Shown in pieces: positions 55,021 to 64,000 of a stretch of DNA of 64,000 nucleotides. This DNA comes from Aedes albopictus (Eukaryota > Arthropoda > Insecta > Diptera > Culicidae). The DNA lies in contig NC_085138.1 in assembly GCF_035046485.1 (NCBI RefSeq), forward strand, positions 10,451,823 through 10,515,822. Direction: 5' to 3'. The notes beneath the pieces were generated by a model. The model searched no databases, had not been told where the DNA came from, and was given only the letters and a program-made list of their open reading frames with translations. A program made the translations under genes and the position numbers. Every line of letters begins with the position of its first letter. The stretch's first letter is position 1.

Positions 55021-56040
55021 CTTAGTTTGATATCTGATGCTACGTTACATGAAAAGTTCCTCTGAAGTTCCACAAGTGTCACAAGTGTTCAGTTGTTATA
55101 GCATGATTGCCTTAACTTCCTAATGCATAACGTTGGGAACAGCTCGCTGATATAGTGTACGGTTTGGGTTAAAATTAATCCTAATGCACAAGGAGGGTTA
55201 CACTAAACATAAACAATAGAAATGAAACAGTAAACTAATCTTACCACATCAATCAAAAAAAGGGAATAATTGCATTGTCATATTTATAAATATGACATAT
55301 TCAAACAGATATTTGAAATGTTAAGATTGAGTCCCCCAAAACGTTGACAAAGTTTACCGATGCTCATTGCAAGTCATCATGACTGATAAACGGATTTCAT
55401 TCACCAAATGTTATGCAAATAAATGCCTCAGATCAAACATTTCCGCCACAAATCAAACATCGACCGTTGCGTTCGCACGTTTTACCATCAATCGGTTTTA
55501 TTATTTGCTTGCATGACGAAATAAGCGCAACGCCCTACGTCATACACCGGTCATACGCTTCGACCATCTCTCTGCAATCTTCTCGATCGTACATGTCTCT
55601 ACTTGAACAGGTTGTGAAATTTCCCCCCAAAATCCCCAACAGACTAAAATCATGTGATCTTTTTCCTTGGAAGGAAAAAGCATTCTGCATTGCTATACCT
55701 ACCACAGAGACGCGTTGATCTTCAGAATCGCCCGGTTTGTTGTCAAGCAACCGATTGTACGTCTTCGGCAGCAAGTTGTGGCGCGAAATGATTTATTTTT
55801 TGGCCCATTTTGCTTTGCTCCTTTGCTTCAACGAATCATATGCGTATGATTCATTCATAAAAATTGTCGATATGCGCCGGTTGATCAACAGGGATGCCTT
55901 CGAAAATTTGTTTGGGCCACTGATCTTGTCTACCAGAGATGTTTTAATTTACACGCAAAAGAGCTGTTGATGTTTAAACATTGGAATACATAACTATTAC
56001 ATACCTGTGTATGTATGGAAAAAGATTCAGATAAGTCGAC
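55021..56040. other. no recognised gene
   Basis: Frames of up to 101 codons (55413-55718 +, 55535-55774 -) overlap each other and show no known domain. One direct echo of 12995-13060 is seen (TTGGGAACAGCT, CTAATGCACAAGGA). Confidence 0.4.
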
Positions 56041-56044
56041 GCAC

Positions 56045-56545
56045 CAAAATCCAAATTTTTAACTTGAAATCTGCGCTGCTGCATGCCAGTGAAACCTGAT
56101 GTGTATCAGTGGGGAACTCTCAACGGCTACAGGTCGTCATCAATAGATACCTGCAGTAAATATTGTGGATTTACCGGTTACTTGTATTCTACCGGTCGCT
56201 TCAGTATGGCCTCCAAAGTAGTTGTTTTTATAAAAAGAGTAACTTAAAAATTAAATTAAACATTTTTATTGAACGCGCTATTTCTCGTCGCTACTAGCTA
56301 CTCAATGACATTCATTTTTTGACAATTAAGTTGATTTTAATATGGAAACGGCTACTTTGTAACGGCTACTTAAGTAACCGGTGGAATACAAGTAGCCGGT
56401 AAATCCACAATAATTAATGCATGGTGGTCTCATAATTAGATCTCCAACGTGGAGCTCCATCGTCGATGTCATTGAAAGCCGATAGCGACAGAAATTCAGG
56501 AGGTTGGCCACGCTATACGCAAGGCAAGAACGGAATCTGCAAGAG
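56045..56545 (+). pseudogene. non-LTR RT C-terminal fragment split by a foldback MITE
   Basis: The left part encodes N-L-K-S-A-L-L-H-A-S-E-T, a stop, then CVSVGNSQRLQVVINRYL, related to the 15.2-kb fragment. The right part (from about 56418) continues W-W-S-H-N, a stop, ISNVELHRRCH, KPIATEI, the usual downstream region of these proteins. Stops make it a relic. Confidence 0.7.
56152..56416. mobile_element. foldback MITE inside the RT fragment
   Basis: TATTGTGGATTTACCGGTTA, CTTGTATTCTACCGG on the left; CCGGTGGAATACAAGTAGCC, GGTAAATCCACAATA on the right. TAAAT/TAATT flanks are imperfect, so the duplication is uncertain. Confidence 0.7.
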
Positions 56546-56689
56546 TGTCTACTAGGTACATGGAAAAACCTGGTAAACCAGGAATCCTCAAGGAATTTTA
56601 CCCACAAAGTATACTACATCGTGGTTATGATTTTTTTCGATTATGTAGAGTTAGTGTATCCATCTAGAAAATCGGCAACAACGATTTTT

Positions 56690-57600
56690 GCAGAAATTCC
56701 GTCAGGTTTCTTTTTGGAATTTCTTTGAATTTATTACCAAAAATTATTTTGGTACATTTATTTTGAATTTCTTCCGAATTTTTTTCGGTTTCCTACCAGC
56801 ATTTTTCCAAGATTCGAACATTTCTTTCCAAGATATTTCCTTGAGAATCTTTTAGGATTCCGGAATTCAATCGAATTCTTCTAATTTTTATGGAGATCAT
56901 ACGGAATTTTCCCATACGGAAAGGTTTTCCCAGAGTTACCGCGGGTTTCTGCCAGAATTTATCCCGAAATTTCCACAAGTGTCTCTCTCAGGATATACCG
57001 CAGATGTAGTCGTGAAATTTCTCTCGGGATAACTCTTGAAGGAGTATTCCTGGAATTTCTACTTAAGCTTCTCCATTGGATGAGTGTAATCAGTTGCGTA
57101 CCTTTTAATTCCGCCCTATGTTGCTTATCCTTTGACATATACGCGACATAGGGCAGAATTAAAAGGTACGAAACTTATTACACTCTTTCAAAGAGGGTAT
57201 TCTGCTTAGAGGGTTCGGAAAGTTGGTACAAGATTCTCCATTGGTTTTAAGGAGTTTTTCACTAATTTTCTGCAGGAATTCCTTCCGAAATTTCTTCCGA
57301 AGTATCTCCTATGATTTCTTTAAGAAATTTTACAAAGGTTCCCGCGGGGTTTCTCCAGGAACTTCGCTCAGAAGATTTCTTCCGTTTTTGATCCTGGGAT
57401 GTCTCTCAGAGTTTTTCAGAATTTGTCCTTGTTTTTCTAATAAGTTTTCTCTGGGATTTGTGCAGGAAATACAGATGGTATTTCTCATGAAGGTCGTCCC
57501 GTGATTTTTTTCGGATATTTTTGAAGGATTTCCCTTGTAGTTGATTATCTAATTTCTTTCAGAGATCTGCCAGATACTATTTTCTCACAGATTTCCTTGG
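56690..57600 (-). repeat. strongly decayed 12-bp minisatellite with a hairpin inserted
   Basis: TTTCTTCCGAA / GAATTTCTCC-type units recur throughout, the complement of the GGAATTCCTGGA family. The hairpin MITE 57082-57185 interrupts it. Confidence 0.6.
57082..57185. mobile_element. 104-bp hairpin MITE
   Basis: GAGTGTAATCAGTTGCGTAC, CTTTTAATTC on the left pairs with GAATTAAAAGGTACGAAAC, TTATTACACTC on the right. Confidence 0.8.
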
Positions 57601-57885
57601 ATACAGTTCAAATATTTCACATCTAAAAAATGTTTTACGAGAACGGTTTTAGTTTCGCGAAAGATTACCCAATCGTGCTCAAATTTGTACCAATGATGCA
57701 CATATAATAATAGTTTGACAAACAGACAAAATTTGAGAATGTTCGTTGCACTCTATAAAAAGTTACAGTTTTTTTTAACTTTGTGTGTGAGAGAAAGTTA
57801 CCTATCCCGAACATTTTGGTCATTTCCTGTACTCTAGCAGAGACCCCGTGAAAAACATGAAAACGTGAAAAATCTCGGAAGAAGC

Positions 57886-58381
57886 TAGGGTAAGTGTGCC
57901 CATCGTTGTGGTATTAAGGTAAATTCATTTTAAAGACAATGATCGTACTATCTAATGAAGGGTTGCAAAACGTTATTTGGTAGTTTTCTATCCAAATTTG
58001 CTTGGAAAAATATAAAAACTATCGTTTCTCTCTGTTTTCGATCATAAATCGCTTACCACAACATTAGGCACACTGTTCCTATTATGGAGGTAAAATTTAA
58101 TTTTCGTTCCTATTGTTGCGGTATCCCATTGAAATCATATGGGATACCGCAACATTAGGAACACTACCGCAACAATAGGAACACAGCAGCAAAAAATTTA
58201 AGGAAAATATTTTTTTAAATAGGTTTTTGGGCAAATCTTAAGCACACAAATGGTGCAATCTCATAATTTAAGCATAATACATCTATTAAAAATGCCTTTT
58301 GGTAACATTTCAGTCGAAAAAGTGCTCAATTGCCACTACCGCAACATTAGGTACTACCACAACGAAGGGAACAATTACCCC
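57886..58381. mobile_element. TIR element with ACCGCAACATTAGGAAC motifs
   Basis: Ends TAGGGTAAGTGTGCCCATCG / CGAAGGGAACAATTACCCCA in inverted orientation. The motif ACCGCAACA(T/A)TAGGAAC occurs four or more times in both orientations within it. Confidence 0.65.
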
Positions 58382-59168
58382 ATTTATTAAAGCAAATACA
58401 CAAAAACCTCTGGATATACTTTTGAATACTGGAGATACCCTTTTTGTTTCCTTCCCTGTTGGGGAAATTAAGCCACAGATAACCTTAAAAGAAAAACTAT
58501 TCATAATTTCAAGGAAGAACTTTTTTAAAATTTATTTGTGAATTTTAACTTAGGCGAATTCTTCACACTCAAGGAAGAACTGCGAGAAACTGGAAATGAA
58601 TTAAAAGGATGAATTCCGGAAAGATTTGAATAAAGAATCATGGGTAAAATTTCGAAATCTCAACAATACTGCACAACCAGCACAGAGTACAAACATCCAA
58701 GTTCATATTCAAAACCGTGTATGGAATTTGACGGTCATGTAGTCTGTGGAATTACTGATTGAATTCCAGAATGTTTCTTCCCGATTTATTAGAATATTTG
58801 GATGTCATTGTTGGTGGAAATTTCAAAGCAATTTCTTGCAATTCACCCAAAAGAACTTTAGAATTATTTACATAGAAACAACCCTTCACCGTTTTTGAAT
58901 GATAATCGAAAAAAAAAATGTTAGACAGTTCTTGAAAGAATTCAGCGATTTGTATTTCAGTATAGTTTTTGAAAAGTATAGAAATTTTATAAAAATGGAC
59001 TAATTTTTGGAAAAACCTGGAAAACTCAGTAAATTTTATTTTGTATGATAAGTAGCAAGTATACAAGCAAGTGTTAGCTTTTAACCCGGCAGAATATCGA
59101 GCAGAGGCAGCCTGAGGGATTCATGGCAGCACATCCTTAACCGTAGTGTAGCCAGCAAAAAAACACCC
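58382..59168. other. no recognised feature
   Basis: No coding signature or clear repeat seen. Confidence 0.4.
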
Positions 59169-59171
59169 GTA

Positions 59172-60196
59172 GAATGCCGGCAGGGTACCCGGGTACCCGC
59201 GAAACTGAAACGATCATATCTCCGTCAATTTTTCACCGATTTTATTTATTTATTTTTTTTTGCTCATTCAACTCACAAACTCATTATCTATCGATGTAGC
59301 ATTTGACCGGTACGATCACCGTGGGTGCCGGGAAATCCGAATTTCCGGGCTTATGTTTTTATACAAAACAATGCTTGGAATATTCGGTAGGTTAGTGGCA
59401 ATATTGGTATCAATCATTCTAAAATTGCTTCAGCATATTGTATCTTACCAGCCTGCGATCATAAAACGTGTTGAATTTATAGCTGCGATTTCGGATCAGG
59501 CTTCCTGTGGGCAGGCTTGATAATCCTCATCGAAATCAAAAGAGTTTTGCAACATACTCTAGAGCGGTGTTTTGCTTTTGCCTCGTCGCGAGGGAGCGAA
59601 CGAACCCCAAACGGAGAGGCAATAAAAACTGAGCGAGGAAGAGGGGAACGAAAAATGAGCCGATGATTATTTCGGGTTTTTGAGTGCGATTTCCGCCTCG
59701 AGAGTCTTTCTTTGTATGGGAGTGGAACTCGCGAGAGCTTTTTGAGTGTGAGTGGACGTGAGACACGCAACAAGCAATTATGAGTTTCGAACGAACTCTT
59801 CGCTGCGCGGCAAGCTCGCACTCGCTGCTGTTGAGGATTTGCGTTGTGATTTCTGAGTTTTATTTTCACTCCTCAGAAAATCACCGAAATCGCTTCCTCA
59901 TTTTCTCGCGAGGGAGTTTCTGTCAAGCCTGCATGTGGGGCTATGGCTGGCAATGGCCACTATACGGTTTCCTAGGCTCAACAATGTGGAATTTAATGAG
60001 GTATGAAGTCGTGCTCCCGAAAATCCGGATTTCCCGAAAAATGCAGTCATCAGATCGGCGCAATCTCATATTTTCTAGATAGATAATGAGTTTCTGAGTT
60101 AAATGAGCCAAAAAAAATTGTAATCGGCGAAAAACTGACGGAAATATGATCATTTCAGTTTCGTGGGTACCCGGGTACCCTGCCGGCATTCCACGT
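59172..60196. mobile_element. foldback element with GGGTACCCGGGTACCC arms
   Basis: Left ATGCCGGCAGGGTACCCGGG and right CCCGGGTACCCTGCCGGCAT. Arms extend about 130 bp (CAACTCACAAACTCATTATC / inverted). A further GGTACCCGGGTACCCTG lies at 60355-60371. An inner segment, about 59510-59935, with inverted CAGGCTTGA ends is probably nested. Confidence 0.7.
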
Positions 60197-60389
60197 AATA
60201 AAAAAAATCAGCGGCCGCTCCCCCCGACCCTCCTCACTTGGAAATTCGGTCAACCCCATTAATAGATATATATTCACGAGTTCTAAGATCTGGCAAAGTT
60301 TCAACTTCCAACTCTCAATAATCATAAAAATATCGAGAATTGAAATCGAAAAAGGTACCCGGGTACCCTGCTGCCCACATAAGGGTTAA

Positions 60390-60520
60390 GGTCGAAGCCG
60401 CACCTCCAATTTTCAAGAGCACAAATCTGAAGAACCAAATGATGGAATGTACTGCTACATTTGGTTCTAAAGATTTGTACTTTTGAAAATTCAAAGTGTG
60501 GCTTCGTTCTATAATTACCT
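60390..60520. mobile_element. 131-bp hairpin MITE flanked by TTAA, copy 2
   Basis: TTAA at 60386-60389 and 60521-60524. GAGCACAAATCTGAAGAACC and GTGTGGCTTCGTTCTATA match the copy at 35634-35834. Confidence 0.75.
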
Positions 60521-60879
60521 TTAACTTAATAAAGTAATAAAGGCAGTCGACAGAAATTTATGGCCGCAGGTCTAAGCGATAGCGGGAATCACCATGGATG
60601 CTCAGGACTGAAAGTAAGTAAGTATTTTGCCGTTACTGTACTGGTAAGCCCCGCATACGTCATTTTTGTGGTCTCACTTGAAAACTGAAACTTTTGATGT
60701 AGTGACCACAACTCAAATATTAAATAGAAAACAAAATTCACGTAATTCCATGGCGACTGTCAAAATTTTAGTCAAATTGGTTCACTAGAAACCGAGCATC
60801 ACATCGTCAAACTTGGCCATTTTGTATGAAAAATGGCTGGTGGTCTTATTGTTTTGTCCGACACTGTATCTCAACATTT

Positions 60880-61485
60880 TTAGCAGCAACGTTGAAAATC
60901 GAATACATTACCAAGGGTTACGGATAGAACTGATCCTGGCGGCACCCCGTTGTCTTACTCCGTTTCTTGGACAAGTATCCTGCATAGCTAATGTCGAAGG
61001 CTTTAGTGATGCCGGGGATTACGATTTCCCAATGTCCCCCTTTGTTTGCCGCAGTTGATATTGCTTCATCTAGCTCGGCAAAATAGTGTGTTGTCCCTTT
61101 TTTTCTTCCTGAAAGCGAATTGTCGGTTGTGAAGGCATCCATGATCTCCCAAATGAGTAACTGCATAAACGAGGGTCACCAAAGGTTCGAACGTCAGAGA
61201 TATTGGTCTGGAACAGCTGGCATCATTTCTCGGATACTTTTTCAAAACGACGTATAATACACGCAAATCCTATGTTGATACGTCGTTTTGAATAAGTATC
61301 CGAGATTTGTTCTTTTTCCATTTTCTGGAATAGGAATGATGATGCTCTCCTTCCATGAGTCTGGGATTTCGCCACTGCTCCAGATATGGGTGAATGCCTG
61401 TAGAAGACTCATTTGCAGTGCAAATGCAGTGAAAGGAAAGATGTTTGAGCATAGGATAATCTATATCATCGGGTTTGACTGATGA
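60880..61485 (-). pseudogene. jockey-type RT fragment, interrupted by a hairpin
   Basis: On the - strand: PDDIDYPMLKHLSFHC, DSWKESIIIPIPENGKRTN, then (after the hairpin) SRPISLTFEPLVTLVYA, and GVPPGSVLSVTLGNVF. These are RT blocks in order but frameshifted and with stops. Confidence 0.75.
61229..61304. repeat. 76-bp hairpin inside the RT fragment
   Basis: CTCGGATACTTTTTCAAAAC, GACGTAT pairs with ATACGTCGTTTTGAATAAG, TATCCGAG. Confidence 0.7.
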
Positions 61486-61499
61486 AAACGTATTAGTCA

Positions 61500-62024
61500 T
61501 GACCGACTAGAGTCTGTTTTGGTCGAAATCAATTTTGATTGATATAAACGTCATGTACTCCAAGCCCTGTGACAGCTCTGACAAACTTCTTTACAGCTCG
61601 TAGGCTCTATATAAGCATACAGGGTTTATTTTAGTTCTTACTGTTTATTATACGAATCAAAATAAAATCTACTTTCGCGACTACTTCTACCCGCAGTCAG
61701 AGATACGCGCGAGACAGTCGCCTAAGAAAACAGACCTGTTTTCAAATTTTCCATCATAACGCTTTTTGATAGTTCTTGAAAAAAGGTCACCACATGGCCG
61801 GGTGATGTGATGACTGCTGCGACTGCACACGGCATTTGCACTGCGATTAAATTTTGTCCATCGTTGAAGGCCTTGGAAAGTAATCACCATAATAATTGTG
61901 CTTGCTTGCAACGCACAACATAGTGCCTTTAAGCATTAGGAAGACTTTTACAGAGCTTTTTAGCACTGAAAAGCTATACAATGATCATTATAATTCTTGG
62001 AATAGTGCTTATTGGTTACCTGGG
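61500..62024. other. no recognised feature
   Basis: Nothing recognised. Confidence 0.4.
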
Positions 62025-62026
62025 TA

Positions 62027-62610
62027 CACTGAGCGAAAAATTCACTTAAATTCTACTGGAAATCTTATGCAGATGTTTTCCATCTATCTTAACATTTGAA
62101 ACTTAAATGATTAGTAAGTGAAAATATTCTACTGAAAAAATCCAATAAAATTTAAGTGAAATTTTTCACTGCCAAATCATATAAATTTAAAATATATTTT
62201 AGTATTATTTTACTAGTTTTTGCTCTTATTGTTATTATTAATTTATATCAAAGTAAATTCAAAAATTTGGTTCATCTCCGTGCCATCGGAGAAAATGGTT
62301 CCCTTGATAAAAAGGAAACATCTGAATTAACAGAACATATTGCCATCATCACACTCATGCATGGTTCGTTAGTGATGGCTGACAGCTACATGCTTCTATT
62401 TTGCATACTTTCGACTGCAGTAAAATCCACTTGAAAACCATATACAATTTATAATACGATACAGTGCGAAATTTCCAATAACTTTCCGTTGGAGATTCAC
62501 TATACTTTCAAGCGCGTTTCACTTAACTCATGTGAACTCACTGAAAAATTGTTTTTTGAACGGTTACTTGACTTTTTCCAGTGAAATCAAAATGAAATTT
62601 CCTCTCAGTG
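62027..62610. mobile_element. 584-bp TIR element with CACTGAG ends and TA flanks
   Basis: TA-CACTGAGCGAAAAATTCA at the left; TGAAATTTCCTCTCAGTG-TA at the right. AAGTGAA motifs recur sub-terminally. The 92-codon frame inside (62156-62434) has no known domain. Confidence 0.6.
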
Positions 62611-62612
62611 TA

Positions 62613-63290
62613 TACCGGTAGAATGTCATTTAGAAGTGTTGAAAACCACGACACGGCACGTCTTAGGTTAATGCCATTTGGGATGGATGGGATAATTTTA
62701 CACAATCATGTAAAAAAGGGACAATCTTTGATCATACCAAAATAATCACACAGCACTACTGTTGGCCTTGCGTGCTATTATGGTGCTATCATAGACTAAT
62801 TTCAAGACCTCGATGTACCAAAGAAAACCATTAAATTATCTGTGTCCAGCCCGGTACCCAATAAATATTCATTACCGTGTATTTTTTTCCGTGTAAATAG
62901 CCTTTTGTGTAAATTATATTTAGCGTGTTACACCGATCTGACAGCTCTGACAGTAAGGGACTAAACATAAATTACGTAAAGTGGGTACCGAGGATTGTTC
63001 ACAATCTGCGAACTTGACTGCGGAAAAAATCGCGACCATGACGCCGCTGGTGCTATTGTATGTTTTATACTTTCTTCTAGAATTGATCACCGCATCACTT
63101 CATCATAATTAACTTGTGTTGGCATTTTTCTTGAAATCACTACTACTCAAAGTAGAAAGGAGCCCGTTGATCCGTGAAAAAGGCTCAGTTCCTGTCTGTT
63201 TCTGTCAACTCTGTCAACCAAGCTGTCACGTATCCTTTTCTGCGTGGGGACTTAGAGATAATATATGTCCTTAGTATTGCACATTTAGTT
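62613..63290. other. no recognised feature
   Basis: Nothing recognised. Confidence 0.4.
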
Positions 63291-63294
63291 CATT

Positions 63295-63597
63295 ACTGGA
63301 CTGCTCACTTAGTTTTCATAAGTGCGAAAACGTAAATGGAAGTGCGCGATTGCATCAAACCAAGTCGATGTCTTCGGTGCACTATTTCTTCCGGCAGTCG
63401 CGCGATTGGCTACTACCTGCAGCATCACGCTAATGCGGAGTATAAAAAGCGTGATTTTTTTAAGGTGTTGTACAAAATACAACAGCGCGATCGCTCGAGG
63501 GTTAATAAAGTACTCTGAAGACACCGAGTAGATTTGATGCAATCGCACACTTCTATTCACGTTTTCGCACTCGTGAAAACTAGTGCGATAGTCCAGC
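63295..63597. mobile_element. about 300-bp palindromic MITE
   Basis: TGGACTGCTCACTTAGTTTT ... AAAACTAGTGCGATAGTCCA. Inner blocks AGTGCGAAAACGT, AGTGCGCGATTGCATCAAA and GTCTTC pair with their complements. Confidence 0.75.
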
Positions 63598-63899
63598 AGT
63601 GAATTAAATACGATATATACTCAACAAAGAATTTTAATGAACGTAAATAAAGCTCTATAGCTTGGCAGAGTTTCGCAAATTCTGGTCAATACTTTGTGAG
63701 CGACACAAATTTTCCCATGCCGAAATATTCGAAAAAGCCAAAAAACACGCTAAGACCAGCAATAACTTTTCCGTCTTTTCAGTGGATATGCTTTTGCGGG
63801 CTTTTTGTGGGATATTCCGACTTTTTTGGGTTGTGAAAATGTGTGACGTCCCGCCTGGGCCAATAGCATTGTGGCAACAATGCATTTTCTTCGATGCTG

Positions 63900-63965
63900 G
63901 TTCATTAGGCCGAAGGTCATTAGGCCGAATGGTCATTAGGCCGAATGGTCATCAGGACGAATTGA
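63900..63965 (+). repeat. short tandem repeat TTAGGCCGAATGGTCA
   Basis: About 3.5 copies, the inverse of the motif repeated at 12805-12955. Confidence 0.7.
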
Positions 63966-64000
63966 AAGTCAGCCGTTATGAGCCTGTAAAGGGATCTGTT

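Noticed and set aside
55413..55970. Overlapping frames on both strands as genes
   Set aside because: No recognisable domain, mutually overlapping, and no start or stop context that distinguishes one.
62156..62434. 92-codon membrane-protein-like frame
   Set aside because: AT-rich sequence inside a TIR element; hydrophobicity follows from T-rich codons.

Overview
The window is eukaryotic nuclear DNA, almost certainly from a culicine mosquito of Aedes type. It holds only two recognisable host genes in 64 kb. Both have GT-AG introns and insect-like proteins. The rest is a dense, multiply nested mass of transposable elements: Ty3/gypsy elements, RTE- and jockey/CR1-type non-LTR elements, a DD37E mariner relic, foldback MITEs, a Feilai-like SINE and a Helitron-like end. 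One assembly gap of 500 N lies at 3968-4467. These identifications come from reading motifs and splice sites, not from database searches.

Host genes. A thioredoxin-related transmembrane protein (TMX1-like) is on the + strand at 13244-14150. Its 5' exon(s) were not found and probably lie far upstream across a transposon-filled intron. A complete three-exon PEX6 (peroxisomal AAA+ ATPase) is on the - strand from 28604 to 22657. Its first intron, 3.4 kb long, is mostly a 12/24-bp minisatellite. The genes are tail to tail, about 8 kb apart, with nested repeats between them.

Left part (1-13 kb). A Ty3/gypsy gag-pol on the - strand (1-3130) appears to be split by two short spliceosomal introns, and its reverse transcriptase lacks motif A. 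Then come the gap, a decayed minisatellite, a SINE, a DD37E mariner pseudogene split by a 2.2-kb foldback element with an 8-bp target duplication, and a 2.35-kb Transib-like foldback element with CACAGTG ends.

Middle (15-29 kb). Non-LTR fragments are followed by a three-level nest of palindromic elements (17.4-20 kb), a Helitron-like 3' end, another decayed minisatellite and PEX6.

Right part (29-64 kb). A complete 4.5-kb Ty3/gypsy element with 133-bp LTRs is followed by a CR1/L2-like element holding two MITEs. Next is a 6.1-kb LTR element with no visible coding capacity, flanked by an identical 125-bp direct duplication and carrying a MITE in only one LTR. A full-length 3.2-kb RTE-clade element sits inside one arm of a foldback element, and many hairpin MITEs and retroposon fragments follow.

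The most unusual items are the intron-containing gag-pol, the non-coding LTR element with its long flanking duplication, the families of hAT-like foldbacks with TAGG/TAAGG ends, and the PEX6 intronic minisatellite with internal higher-order structure.
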